Source: Microbispora sp. ZYX-F-249
Lineage (GTDB): Bacteria; Actinomycetota; Actinomycetes; Streptosporangiales; Streptosporangiaceae
DNA: 38,666 nucleotides
Reading direction: 5' to 3'
Assembly (NCBI RefSeq): GCF_039649665.1
Contig: NZ_JBDJAW010000055.1
Span: 1 to 38,666 of the forward strand
In this document: in pieces, positions 1-7,928 of the stretch
Layout: every line of letters starts with the position of its first letter
How positions within the stretch are numbered: position 1 is the first letter of the stretch
Notes under the pieces: generated by a model
The model's database searches: none
What the model was told of the DNA's origin: nothing
What the model saw: only the letters and a program-made list of their open reading frames with translations
Made by a program: the position numbers and the translations under genes

Positions 1-963
1 GCCCGCCTCGGCGAGCAGCTCACACGGGGTAGGGACGGCGGGCTCATCCAACCAGCGGGCCACGTGGTGCAGGGTGCGGCCGGAGGTCGCCGCGGCGAGG
101 AACAGCGCCGACAGCAGGTCCTGGGCGGCGGGCCCCCACAGGTCCCGCTTGCCGGGATCCTCGACGGTGAGCACGAAGTGCCCGGCCAGGCGGTGGGCAT
201 CCTCGACCGTCGCCAGTGCGCGCAGGGGGTTCCACCACCAGCGCTGCGGCTGGTAGGTGATGGACTGCGGGTCGAACAACCACACCCTGCCCCGCCGCTC
301 GCGCAGCTCGGCGGTGGCGGCCCACAGATCCTCCTTGTTGCTGGTGGCCACGACCGCGCCAGGCGCCGACAGCACGTGCGGGATGCTGCGCGCCGTGGTC
401 TTACCCGAGCGGGGCGCCATGAGATCGACCTCGGTGTCCTCCCAGCTGGAATACAGCACCGGGCCGCGCCCGCGCGGCAGCAGCTGCTCGCCGAGCTCCA
501 GCCCGGTCTCCCCCGGCTGCAGGTCGTCCGGTCTCCGCACGGCGAGGGAGGTGCGCAGGCGGATCGCCTTGTGCGCGGTGGGCAGGGCCTGGAAGGCGGC
601 CAGTCGCGGGTTGCGGGCCAGCGCCGCGACGGGGTCCCCCGCGACGGGAAGGCGGCGCAGCACCGCCCGGCACACCGGCAGCGTCACCGCGGCGGCGGCC
701 ACGGCCAGCACCGCGGCGATCCCCGCGACCGCCCAGGTGGGCGTGCCCGGCCAGGCGTGGGCCGTACGGCCGTGCACGACGTCGGCGACGAACCCAGTCC
801 CCAGCGGGGCCACCGTGCCGCCGGTGAGGAGCGCGGTGAGCCTGGCCGCCGCCCACACCACCACGGTCACGGCGGCGATACCCCACAGCGCGGCCAGCAG
901 AAACCATCCGCCGAACGCGTGCCCGGGGATGACCGGCGCCTTCGGTCCCGGGACCCGGCTCAC
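1..963 (-). CDS. TraG/VirD4-like conjugation coupling ATPase (C-terminus cut by window edge)
   Basis: Reading the minus strand from a GTG at 963 gives 321 open codons that leave the window. An in-frame TGA lies two codons upstream of the GTG, so this is the first possible start; no Shine-Dalgarno is obvious. Two hydrophobic segments (about residues 17-45 and 78-98) are followed by a Walker A motif, APRSGKTT, at 183-190. Next come segments typical of TraG/VirD4 proteins: VVATSNKEDL near 204 and a FDPQ motif further on. Such proteins are membrane-anchored hexameric ATPases that bring the DNA-relaxase complex to the T4SS channel. Walker B and the C-terminal part lie outside the window. It shares strand and probable job with the VirB4-like gene at 4513-6084, but cargo genes separate them. 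The family call is from motifs seen here; specificity is unknown. Confidence 0.85.
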   Translation of the reverse strand, partial: MSRVPGPKAPVIPGHAFGGWFLLAALWGIAAVTVVVWAAARLTALLTGGTVAPLGTGFVADVVHGRTAHAWPGTPTWAVAGIAAVLAVAAAAVTLPVCRAVLRRLPVAGDPVAALARNPRLAAFQALPTAHKAIRLRTSLAVRRPDDLQPGETGLELGEQLLPRGRGPVLYSSWEDTEVDLMAPRSGKTTARSIPHVLSAPGAVVATSNKEDLWAATAELRERRGRVWLFDPQSITYQPQRWWWNPLRALATVEDAHRLAGHFVLTVEDPGKRDLWGPAAQDLLSALFLAAATSGRTLHHVARWLDEPAVPTPCELLAEAG

Positions 964-1376
964 GTGTCACGGCCCGCATGGTGCGACATATCCATGCCGG
1001 CGAGCCTGCGAATGACGCGTTGCTCACCATGTGACGCGGCGCCTATACAGGCTTGTTCGCACAGAGCTGTGCCCCGGCTGGCGTGCCGAGCAGAGGCATT
1101 ACCGGGGCTTATGTCACTCAGAGTAGCACCGGAGGCACGGGCGAGAGATGGAGCAGGCTGAGCGGCTGCGTGAGATTCCTTCCGCCGCCCGGGTCGGGGC
1201 CCCGCACGGGCACGCCGTCATCGCGGCATGGCGTCGGCGGGACGAGCGAGACGACACCCGCTCCCCGTATTCCGGTGGCATCCGGTCATCAGGGGAAGTA
1301 GTGAAGAGGCGGCTGGGACCAGCCGCGGTCCCCGGCTCCCCTACCCCAGGTAATACCTGACGGCTACACTCTGGGT
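964..1376. other. Intergenic region between traG-like gene and toxin-antitoxin operon
   Basis: I see no convincing gene. A 70-codon reading frame (1148-1360, plus) has weak coding character and no good ribosome site. An interrupted palindrome, CGGCTGG-ga-CCAGCCG, lies at 1310-1325, and a second short palindrome is described under the antitoxin promoter. The region must hold the start signals of both flanking, divergently read genes. Confidence 0.4.
1342..1376 (+). promoter_or_regulatory. Putative promoter and operator of the toxin-antitoxin operon
   Basis: A perfect inverted repeat, AGGTA-a-TACCT (1348-1358), lies just before a -10-like TACACT (1365-1370). The -10 box ends six bases before the antitoxin ATG at 1377, so the transcript would be nearly or fully leaderless, as is common in actinomycetes. 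No good -35 is visible. RHH antitoxins normally repress their own operon by binding such repeats; that this site does so is inference. Confidence 0.45.
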
Positions 1377-1637
1377 ATGGCGAAGGATAAGACCTCGATC
1401 AGCATCGCCCCCTGGATTCTGGAGAAGGCACGGGCGCACGCGGAGGCGAACGGGCTCAGCGTGTCGGCTGTCATCGAACGGGGCATCCTGCGCGAGCTCG
1501 CCGCATCCCACGACCAGTCCGCGCGCGCCGCGTATTACGGCTCCCCCGCGATCGCTGCCCAGGAGGCCGACGAGTCCGCTCTGCGCGACGACATCCGTGC
1601 CCATCTGAAGGACAAGCAGGGCGGGGCCGCAGCGTGA
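1377..1637 (+). CDS. Ribbon-helix-helix antitoxin
   Basis: An 86-residue protein with a classic ribbon-helix-helix beginning: KTSISIAPWILEKARAHAE forms the DNA-contacting strand and first helix, followed by NGLSVSAVIERGILREL as the second helix (to about residue 43). The rest is an acidic, helical tail of the kind that wraps and blocks a toxin. The next frame is a MazF-like protein whose GTG overlaps this stop by four bases (GTGA), which fits a coupled type II toxin-antitoxin pair. Expected role: neutralise the toxin and repress the operon through its own promoter, where a short palindrome is present. The exact antitoxin subfamily cannot be settled by eye. Confidence 0.75.
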   Translation: MAKDKTSISIAPWILEKARAHAEANGLSVSAVIERGILRELAASHDQSARAAYYGSPAIAAQEADESALRDDIRAHLKDKQGGAAA

Positions 1638-1945
1638 CCCACCGGTTCGGGGAACTCTGGACGGTCCAGCTCGCCGACCGCGAAGAGGTACGCCTGATCG
1701 TATCCGGCGACTTCTACCACACCCTCTACGGCGACAACGTGCTCACCGCGTACGTCGAAGCCGCCGACCTGGCCACCACGTTGACGGCGTTCTCCGTCGA
1801 CGTCGGTGGCGGCCGGGCGGCGATGGTCGACCGCATCACAACCGTGCACAGCGGCCGGCTGAAGGAGAAAGTGGGCGACCTGCCGCAGGCGCGGCTCGCC
1901 GACGTCCGAGGCATGCTCGCCGCCATCTTCGGCTTCGCCAGCTGA
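1634..1945 (+). CDS. MazF/PemK-like toxin of type II toxin-antitoxin pair
   Basis: A 103-residue protein starting at GTG inside the antitoxin stop (GTGA, 4-bp overlap), so translation is probably coupled. It starts with GELWTVQL, has the central VLTAYVEA strand, a glycine-rich turn (VGGGRAAMVDRITTVHSGRL) and a C-terminal helix, LADVRGMLAAIFGF. This order matches the small SH3-like fold of MazF/PemK endoribonucleases, where the DxxxTVxxxRL segment is usual. MazF enzymes cut single-stranded RNA at short motifs and stop growth when the labile antitoxin is lost, stabilising plasmids. Sequence divergence is considerable, so a related non-RNase toxin of the same fold cannot be excluded. A strong hairpin follows the stop. 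Confidence 0.65.
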   Translation: MTHRFGELWTVQLADREEVRLIVSGDFYHTLYGDNVLTAYVEAADLATTLTAFSVDVGGGRAAMVDRITTVHSGRLKEKVGDLPQARLADVRGMLAAIFGFAS

Positions 1946-1959
1946 TCCCACGCGTATGC

Positions 1960-1991
1960 CCCCGGCGATTCACCGCCGGGGCTTCCTTTTG
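1960..1991 (+). terminator. Rho-independent-like terminator of toxin-antitoxin operon
   Basis: Perfect 8-bp stem CCCCGGCG (1960-1967) / CGCCGGGG (1974-1981) with a six-base loop, followed by CTTCCTTTT. It lies 14 bases after the toxin stop. Confidence 0.8.
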
Positions 1992-2160
1992 CATGAGCCC
2001 GGTACGTGCCGCACCTGGCGGACGTGATGGAGAACGGCGGGCTCGGTCCCGCTATTGGTGTCCGGTGTTGAGCCGTCTCTGCGACCTTCCCCGGCAGCCC
2101 AGCCCTAGGCACGGCGAAGAGTAGAGCAGCGAGTACGCACAGTGACGTAAGGTCGGGTTC

Positions 2161-2733
2161 GTGCTGTGGGCCTTCGTCGATGAGAGCTGTCGGGTGCGCG
2201 CGGACGACGACTGTGTCTATGCCTTGGCTGCGGTTGTCCTTCCTTCCCGCGGGCTTGAGCACGTCAGGTCATTGATGGACAGCCTGCGGTATGGGAAAGC
2301 CCCGACGGTGCACTGGAGAACGGAACGGGCGCCTCGCAAATCCCTGATCGCGCAGGCGGTGGCGTCCATCGATTTCGCCTCGGTGGTGGCCGTCAGCCTG
2401 CACGGCGCGGGGAGCCGTCCGGAACGCGCCCGGCGGCACTGCCTGCTTCGATTGCTGCCCGAACTGTCGGCGCGCGATGTCGGGACGGTGGTCTTCGAGT
2501 CGCGCAGGACGCAGGACGCACACGACCGGGCGATCTTGACGGTGCTTCGCAGACGCGGTCAGGTCGCTGCGGGAATGACGGTCAGGTGGGAGCGAGCCAG
2601 CTCGGATGCGGCGTTGTGGGCGGCTGACGTCCTCGCCGGCATCGTGACAGGGTGGCTGGGCGGGGAGGGGCCGTGGTGGCCGCTGTTCGAAGAGCGCGTC
2701 ACTCTCCTGGAAGCAGGAGAGAGCGACCGGTGA
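2161..2733 (+). CDS. DUF3800-like RNase H-fold protein
   Basis: A 190-residue protein starting at GTG. It opens with WAFVDES, the N-terminal motif of DUF3800 and related RNase H-fold proteins, where the Asp and Glu are presumed metal ligands (D7, E8). It ends with DAALWAADVLAGIVTGW, equivalent to the C-terminal Asp-containing helix of that fold. A conserved VYALAAVVLP strand follows the first motif, and an Arg-rich middle (ERARRHCLLRLLPEL) is typical of the actinomycete branch. DUF3800 proteins are often found in mobile DNA and suspected nucleases; no function is proven for this branch. It stands alone between two terminators. The fold assignment is an inference from the two end motifs. Confidence 0.55.
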   Translation: MLWAFVDESCRVRADDDCVYALAAVVLPSRGLEHVRSLMDSLRYGKAPTVHWRTERAPRKSLIAQAVASIDFASVVAVSLHGAGSRPERARRHCLLRLLPELSARDVGTVVFESRRTQDAHDRAILTVLRRRGQVAAGMTVRWERASSDAALWAADVLAGIVTGWLGGEGPWWPLFEERVTLLEAGESDR

Positions 2734-2740
2734 AACGCGA

Positions 2741-2778
2741 ACGCCGGGCTCCCGATTCCATCGGGGGGTTCCCGGCGT
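2741..2778 (+). terminator. Nested hairpin terminator
   Basis: An outer stem ACGCCGGG (2741-2748) / CCCGGCGT (2771-2778) encloses an inner stem CCCGAT/ATCGGG. It starts seven bases after the stop of the DUF3800-like gene. No long T-run follows, as is common in high-GC terminators. The remaining DNA to 3048 shows no gene I can support. Confidence 0.65.
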
Positions 2779-3048
2779 CACTTCCGCACCCCAGAGAGTG
2801 CGACACACACAGTATCCGCACGCTGCCTTTCCGCTGTCAAGCAATCCGCCCTGCGACACGGGCCGGCGCAGCGCCTTCCCTCCTAATCGGCCACACCCGC
2901 GTGCTGCGCCTTCATCGGGCGGCCACGACCATGCCCGGCCTCACTGCGCTTCGGCGCTGAGGCCCGGCGGCTGCACGAGGCGGCCGGATCCGGGGCAGTA
3001 CCCCGCGCGACAGGCTCGCCCCCTTCCCGCGGCGACGACAATGCCAGC

Positions 3049-3704
3049 ATGAGCAGCGCCCGGGACAACGACTCCGAGAGTTCAGCAGCAGGCACCAGAC
3101 CCACGGCGCCGACATCGTCCAGCGTTACGTCATCTGGGATCGCGACGAGCCCCGCTACCTCAAGCTTCTCGGTGGGAAGCTTCCCAGGCTCAGTAATCGG
3201 TTCAAGGCCGCCCTCGCCGGCGACGCGCGTCACATCAGCGACGAAGACCTCCACGAACTCCTGCGCCGCGACTGGCGGCCCCGCCTGACCGCCGCATGGC
3301 TGATCGGATTGGACCGCCGTGTTCGCTTCCGCCAGACTGTCGGCGAGCTTCTCCTGAACAGCGAGGTCTGCTACGCAGGCCAGGGCTACTGCTTCGCCCT
3401 CGCCAACTTCGGGCAATCCCACGACGCCGAGATCCTCACCGCCTACCTCGACCGTTACCTGCCCAGAACCGACTGCTACTACGACCAGCACTGGGCCATC
3501 GGCGCGCTCCTTCATCTCGACGACCGCCTCGGCACCCACCACGCCGACCGATACCTCACCACCGGCCTGTGGCAGGCCTCCGCGTTCTCCCGCCTGGACC
3601 CCGCCGTCTACCAGCAGGCGATCAGCGACCTCTGCGATACCGCCCGTGCTCTCGGCAACGTCGCCGGCCAAGGCGGCCCCGGTTTCGGAGACTTCGAGGC
3701 GTGA
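3049..3704 (+). pseudogene. DUF6000-family gene with an N-terminal frameshift
   Basis: The frame ending at 3704 encodes a complete-looking DUF6000 body: RYVIWDRDEPRYLKLLGG, then DWRPRLTAAWLIGLDRR, GELLLNSEVCYAGQGYCFAL, LTAYLDRYLPRTDCYYDQHW and GALLHLDDRLG. That frame is open from 2961 (in-frame TGA at 2958), but it has no ATG, GTG or TTG before the internal TTG at 3309, which would remove the conserved first third. The natural start, ATG 3049 (MSSARDNDSE), is in another frame; a one-base change near 3078-3090 would join the two. DUF6000 proteins have no known function. This is either a recent pseudogene, a sequencing error, or a gene using a very unusual start. It converges with the HAD gene at 3782. 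Confidence 0.65.
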
Positions 3705-3781
3705 CCACCGCTTCACCAGCCATCACCCGGGGTCCTGGGTCGGGACCAGGGCGGTTGCCAGAGCCTGCGGATCGTGGTGAT

Positions 3782-4279
3782 TCACAGGGTTCGACACCAT
3801 CGATCGAGGACTGTGAAGTCGTCGTCGGCGAGTCCCCGGTATGACTCCACATGATGGAGGAGAGCCCGACCGCTGTGGTGCTTGGAGACCCACTCCCTGT
3901 CGGCGTCGGTGATCTCGTCGTCGACCCAGGCGAACGGGCGTCCGTCCGCCCAGTTCACCAGGGTCCGGGTCTTCCAGCAGAGCCCGAACCATCGGTCCTC
4001 ACGTTTGTGCTGGTCGGTGGGCTCTGGCCAGCTAACGACGGGCAGTCTCGGCAGCCCGATTCGGGGTGCTATCTCGCTATTCGCCTCCTCTTCCCAGGTT
4101 GTCGCCCAGACGAGTTCGCAGGGCAGCGCTGCCAGCCGATTTCCCACCTCGGAGGTGAGCTGCGCCAAGCGCGAGCCGGATGTAGTACCCCTCGGTGCGC
4201 GTTGCGGGTCCTCGCCGAACGGGAGAAGCGGCCCATCGACGTCGAGGAAGAGCAATGGGCGCCGGCTATGACCGGTCAT
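3782..4279 (-). CDS. HAD-superfamily phosphatase-like protein
   Basis: A 165-residue protein from ATG 4279. HAD motif I is plain: LLFLDVDGPLLPF, with nucleophile Asp13 and acid Asp15. Motif II may be in WATTWEEEAN, and RPFAWVDDEITDADREW carries the acidic motif IV pair. This is a small actinomycete branch of HAD hydrolases, usually annotated simply as HAD domain-containing protein; substrates are unknown. It has its own start and faces the DUF6000 gene tail to tail. It sits between the two conjugation ATPase genes, so it looks like cargo rather than part of the transfer machinery. Confidence 0.75.
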   Translation of the reverse strand: MTGHSRRPLLFLDVDGPLLPFGEDPQRAPRGTTSGSRLAQLTSEVGNRLAALPCELVWATTWEEEANSEIAPRIGLPRLPVVSWPEPTDQHKREDRWFGLCWKTRTLVNWADGRPFAWVDDEITDADREWVSKHHSGRALLHHVESYRGLADDDFTVLDRWCRTL

Positions 4280-4502
4280 GCTGTGCTGACCCCATCACGT
4301 TCGACAGGTACGCCGCGTTCGAAGCGGGCTCCGGCAGGCATGAGAATCACGAGGCAAGGCGAGTCGGCCGAGCGCCAGCGCTGTTGGGCGGACTCGATGA
4401 GCCTGAACCCATGGTGCTGGCGGCACTGAACTAGGGTGCGCATGGGTGTGTCCTACCAGCCGACGCGCCATGACGGCCTGCTCAGTGCCGCGTGAATCGA
4501 TC

Positions 4503-4526
4503 ACTCGGGATGTTACGCTCCCGAGT
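4503..4526 (-). terminator. Hairpin overlapping the stop of the VirB4-like gene
   Basis: A perfect 8-bp stem, ACTCGGGA (4503-4510) and TCCCGAGT (4519-4526), with the TAA stop of the minus-strand VirB4-like gene in its loop. It could end minus-strand transcription, although no T-run is present. Confidence 0.5.
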
Positions 4527-6084
4527 CGATCCGCAGGTTCTGAGCATTGCCCCCGACCTGTTCGAAAGGGCCGAACTGCGGGTCAGTGTCATACAGGCGG
4601 TATTCCTCACCGACCAAAGACAGCTCGACCGGGATGCCGAGCCGCTCCCCCGTTTTGATCAGGTACTTGCCGCGGCCCGGATGCCTGGCTCCCGGTTGCC
4701 AGGAGTCCGGTGCCGACCAGGAGGCGACCAGCTCGGTCTCCGGACCAGTGAGCGGGGTGACCTCGGCGACCCGGGCGAGCTCGCGCGGCGGCAGCCCGGC
4801 CAGCACCGTGATGGCCGAGCGGTCGGCGAACCCCCGGGCTTTGGCCCTGTCCTCCTCGGCGGTCAGCGCGTCCAGGTCCGCCAGTGAGTGCGTCACCATC
4901 ACCGACGCCATGCCCTTGGCGCGGTTCAGCCGTGTCAGCGCGTCGGCGTACTCGACCAGGCCGGGCGCGCCGCGCAGCGCCCGCCACAGCTCGTCCATCA
5001 CTCCCAGCCATGCGCGGCGCGGCGCCAGGCCGAGCTCGCTCAGCGCGGCGCAGGCGTCGACCATGGCGAATGAGTACGCCCAGGTGGACAACATCGCCGC
5101 GGTGAGCAGCTTGTCGCCGGCCGCGCCGATCCGGGAGATGTCGATGGCGACCGCGGGCGCGGTCAGGTCCAGGGGGCGGGTGGTCGGCCCGTCGAACACC
5201 CCGGCCAGCGACCCGGTGCACAGCAGGTCGAGAGTGAACACCAGCTCCCGCGTCCGTTCCCGGTATGTCCCGTCGGTGTCGGCCCGGGCGGCCGAGCGCA
5301 GCGCCTCGGGTCCTTCCTCGATGACCGTCAGGACGTCGGGCACCGTCGGCTCGCGCCGCAGCCGCTCGTCCACCAGGTCGACCGCGCGGCCCAGGACGAC
5401 CTCCTCGAAATTGGTAATCCTGCTTTCCCGAATCAGCGTGCACAGCGCGAGCAGCAGCGACAGCCGCCGGCCGCGCACCTCCCAGCGCAGCCGCTGCGCC
5501 TGCGGCCCGCTCATCCGCTGCAGCGCGGCGCCCAGCGGCCCGGCATCCAGGGGGTTGAGCCGGTCCATTCCCCGCCCCACGCCGATGACCTGCCCGCCCA
5601 GATGGCCGACCAGCGGCGTGTAGTCGGGTTTGGTGTCGCCGAGGATCAGCGCGGTGGAGCCGAACGCGACCGCCCCGACGACCAGGCGCTTGACGAGGGT
5701 GGACTTGCCGGTGCCGGGCTGGCCGAGCACGAACACCCCGGGGTTGGTCACCAAGCCGGCGCGCAGCCAGGTGAGCGGGTCCAGGCAGACGACCTCACCG
5801 GACAGCTGATGCCGCCCGATCGGCGTGCCGATCGACGGGGCGCCGGCGCCGGCGACGAACGGGTACATCCCGCACACCTGCGTGGTCGTCGCCTGATACT
5901 CCACCCCCGGCGCGACGTGCACCGCCCGCCCGCCGTACGGTCTGCGCCATCCCCGCACAGGCGCCACCGGCCGCCCCCTCCCCCGGCTCACAACGTCCGG
6001 TACGGCTCTCGCCTCCTCGATGCCGCCAGGACCGGCTGACGGCACCAGGAGTTCACCGCGCGGGCGAAGCTGCACCACGGTCAC
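4513..6084 (-). CDS. VirB4/TraC-like conjugation ATPase
   Basis: A 523-residue P-loop ATPase. Walker A is GQPGTGKS (121-128), followed by ALILGDTKPDYTPLV, the post-Walker strand typical of VirB4/TraC/HerA-like motors. The VirB4 segment GQVIGVGRGMDRLNPLDAG follows, then Walker B WLGVMDE (359-365) and the MVTHSLADLDAL sensor region (397-408). VirB4 ATPases power assembly of the channel and substrate transfer, and act at the inner face of the membrane. The protein is shorter than canonical VirB4, mainly at the N-terminus, as in other actinomycete SCO6880-type systems. It lies on the same strand as the traG-like gene and the T4SS core but is separated from both by cargo. An 83-bp near-identical piece of this gene recurs at 23106-23188. 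Confidence 0.9.
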   Translation of the reverse strand: MTVVQLRPRGELLVPSAGPGGIEEARAVPDVVSRGRGRPVAPVRGWRRPYGGRAVHVAPGVEYQATTTQVCGMYPFVAGAGAPSIGTPIGRHQLSGEVVCLDPLTWLRAGLVTNPGVFVLGQPGTGKSTLVKRLVVGAVAFGSTALILGDTKPDYTPLVGHLGGQVIGVGRGMDRLNPLDAGPLGAALQRMSGPQAQRLRWEVRGRRLSLLLALCTLIRESRITNFEEVVLGRAVDLVDERLRREPTVPDVLTVIEEGPEALRSAARADTDGTYRERTRELVFTLDLLCTGSLAGVFDGPTTRPLDLTAPAVAIDISRIGAAGDKLLTAAMLSTWAYSFAMVDACAALSELGLAPRRAWLGVMDELWRALRGAPGLVEYADALTRLNRAKGMASVMVTHSLADLDALTAEEDRAKARGFADRSAITVLAGLPPRELARVAEVTPLTGPETELVASWSAPDSWQPGARHPGRGKYLIKTGERLGIPVELSLVGEEYRLYDTDPQFGPFEQVGGNAQNLRIDSGA

Positions 6085-6381
6085 GACATGCCTCCCATCG
6101 GGTGTATGCCCGCACTACGTCACAGGAGGGTTGCTCCGACCGTGACGTGAGCCGGCCCTGCCCCAGCAAGCGACAGCGGGAGGCTCTGCGCCGCAGCTGG
6201 ACGGGGTCGGGGTGACGCTGAGGAAACAAGCGGCTGACTTTATAGGAAGTTAGTTATTCTTTTCCGGTACGAGGTGAAGCGCCGGTTATTTTCAGCATTT
6301 GTCGGTGCCGGATGCTTACATTTCTCTGTGGCCACCGAGGCCGCCCCTGCCATTCCCTCGATCCCCCCAAGGAGATGCCCC

Positions 6382-6567
6382 ATGCCCTCTGACATGTACT
6401 ATCGGCGCGGACATTGGGTCAGAAGACCGAAATCAAAAAGCGGAAGGATTTCGGGCTGGATGGTCCTGGCCGTCATCGCCGGGGTGATCTGGTTCGTCTC
6501 CCACGGCGCCAGTGAGCAGCAGGAGGTTCCACAGCAGCCGCCGATGTCGGAGAACGTCACCCGATGA
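6382..6567 (+). CDS. Small single-TM protein, first gene of Mrr operon
   Basis: A 61-residue protein. I chose ATG 6382 over upstream frames because AAGGAGA precedes it at the right distance (six bases). A basic N-terminus (YYRRGHWVRRPKSKSGR) leads into one membrane segment, MVLAVIAGVIWFVSHGA, with a short Gln/Pro-rich tail expected outside. It overlaps the next gene by ATGA, so the two are probably translated together. The small protein may anchor or modulate the membrane-bound Mrr-like endonuclease; this is inference from overlap only. An AT-rich stretch at 6238-6265 upstream probably holds the promoter. Confidence 0.65.
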   Translation: MPSDMYYRRGHWVRRPKSKSGRISGWMVLAVIAGVIWFVSHGASEQQEVPQQPPMSENVTR

Positions 6568-7316
6568 CGCGCCGGAAGTCGCGTTCACGCCTGCTCCGAG
6601 CCTGGACGCCGGCCAACTCGAACGAATGGATCGCGGCCCTTTTCGTCGTTTTCATCGCCACCGCACTGCTCGTCCAGGCAATACGCGCACTCATCGGCGC
6701 GATTTTCGGCCACTGGTATATCGCGGCCGGTCTGGGATTCGGTCTCGCGATCGCCATCGCGGCGACGCTGTGGTGGCAGGTCGCCGCGGTCCGGCGGCGC
6801 AGCGCCCGGCTACGGCACCTGAGGCTGACCCTGCACGAGTTGGACGCCATCAGTCCGCAGGCCTTCGAGTTCGCCGTCCGCGATCTCATGCTGCGCGACG
6901 GCATGAACGCCAGACACGTCGGCCGCCGGGGTGACAAGGCGGCCGACGTCGTCGCCCTCGACGACCGCGGCCACCGCATCGTCGTGCAGTGCAAGCACAC
7001 CACGACCTGCGGCAAGGTCGGAGCCAACGTCGTCTACCAGGTGAACGGGACCGCGGGACCCGCGCACGGCGCCGACGTCGCCGTGATCGTCACCAACGGT
7101 TCCTTTACAGGGGGAGCCCGGGAAAACGCCGCCGAGTTCCGGATCCACCTCATCGGACGGCAGGACCTTGCCCGCTGGGCCGCAGACGGCGAGTCTCTTC
7201 AGCGTCTGCTGAGGCTGACCACCCCGCTGCGGCGACGACAGCGCCTGCGCCACACCGCATTGACCCGCCACCGCAGCCCGTCACTACGGGAAGCAGATTC
7301 GCAGGAGGTCACGTGA
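6564..7316 (+). CDS. Membrane-anchored Mrr-type restriction endonuclease
   Basis: A 250-residue protein starting at the ATGA overlap. Two membrane segments (about 22-42 and 52-75) precede an Mrr-like PD-(D/E)XK nuclease domain (about 88-205). The helix ISPQAFEFAVRDLMLRDG supplies the early acidic residue (E102). The strand pair GDKAADVVALDD...IVVQCKH contains the catalytic set D128, Q142 and K144 in the QxK form usual for Mrr. Mrr enzymes cleave modified DNA (type IV restriction). Actinomycete plasmids and chromosomes often carry membrane-bound versions of unknown role. The third gene begins at GTG 7313, overlapping this stop. The membrane position suggests action on incoming DNA or near the transfer channel; that is inference. 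Confidence 0.8.
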   Translation: MTRRKSRSRLLRAWTPANSNEWIAALFVVFIATALLVQAIRALIGAIFGHWYIAAGLGFGLAIAIAATLWWQVAAVRRRSARLRHLRLTLHELDAISPQAFEFAVRDLMLRDGMNARHVGRRGDKAADVVALDDRGHRIVVQCKHTTTCGKVGANVVYQVNGTAGPAHGADVAVIVTNGSFTGGARENAAEFRIHLIGRQDLARWAADGESLQRLLRLTTPLRRRQRLRHTALTRHRSPSLREADSQEVT

Positions 7317-7486
7317 GCACGAACGACGCCAGCTCCACGAGCCGGAAGATGACTCCCGAGGACGCCCGACGCATCCAGCGCAGCGCTGACAAGAACCCGC
7401 ACGGTAAGACCGCCACCACAGGGTTCAAGCAAAGAGCGCAGTCGACGGCCGACACGTCCAGGAGGAACTCGAGACGCGGAAGGTAG
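7313..7486 (+). CDS. Small basic protein with SMP-like motif, third gene of Mrr operon
   Basis: A 57-residue, very basic protein starting at GTG 7313 with a strong AGGAGG (7303-7308) four bases upstream and a four-base overlap with the Mrr-like gene. It contains MTPEDARRIQRSADKNP and, later, GFKQRAQSTAD. This resembles the short repeat of seed-maturation-type (SMP) proteins, which also occurs in many small actinomycete plasmid and chromosomal proteins annotated as SMP domain-containing or hypothetical. The function in bacteria is unknown. Operon position links it to the membrane nuclease. Confidence 0.6.
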   Translation: MSTNDASSTSRKMTPEDARRIQRSADKNPHGKTATTGFKQRAQSTADTSRRNSRRGR

Positions 7487-7608
7487 CCCTCAGCCGGGCT
7501 CGACGATCAGATGGTGAGCAGGGCGAGGGCGGACGGCACCGGGCAGGGCGTGTGCACGATGGCGGCCGCTCGGCGTGCGCTCAAAGCCGCACCCCGACCC
7601 CGACTGGT

Positions 7609-7830
7609 TCAGGCGCTCTCGCGGCGCCGCCAGCGTGCCAGGATGCGCTGGTCCTGCTCAGCCTCGTCGCCCTGCCACAGCTCAGCTTCCCGCTGGGCGA
7701 AAGGCAGCCACTGCGGGTATTCCGGGTCGTCCGGGCGGACCTCGCGGGTGCCGTCGACTTTGGTGCCGTTAGGCAAGGTGGTCGCGGCCGGCACGCGGAG
7801 CACACCGCCGGGCAGCATTATCACGCTCAT
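7609..7830 (-). CDS. Small conserved hypothetical protein
   Basis: A 73-residue protein starting at ATG 7830, chosen because GGAGAGG lies eight bases upstream; a start at 7863 would bury this site. The sequence begins with a short beta-rich part (MSVIMLPGGVLRVPAATTLPNGTKVDG), then REVRPDDPEYPQWLPFAQREAELWQ, and ends in a charged helix. I do not recognise a family. It is soluble, with no signal or membrane segment. The 122 bases between it and the Mrr operon show nothing else. Confidence 0.55.
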   Translation of the reverse strand: MSVIMLPGGVLRVPAATTLPNGTKVDGTREVRPDDPEYPQWLPFAQREAELWQGDEAEQDQRILARWRRRESA

Positions 7831-7928
7831 CGCCGCGCCTCTCCATTCAACAGCCGAGACCATGGCCGCTTCGCCAGCATAACCGCAACGTTTGCCCGCC
7901 TACCATCACAGGCATTCCCCGAGCGCCG

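Noticed and set aside
64..1161. A 365-codon plus-strand open frame
   Set aside because: Antisense to the TraG-like gene, with low-complexity composition and no ribosome site.
3770..3810. A GGTTCGA-like motif suggesting a tRNA T-arm
   Set aside because: No acceptor or anticodon stem can be folded around it, and it lies in the end of the HAD gene. No tRNA or rRNA gene is found in the window.
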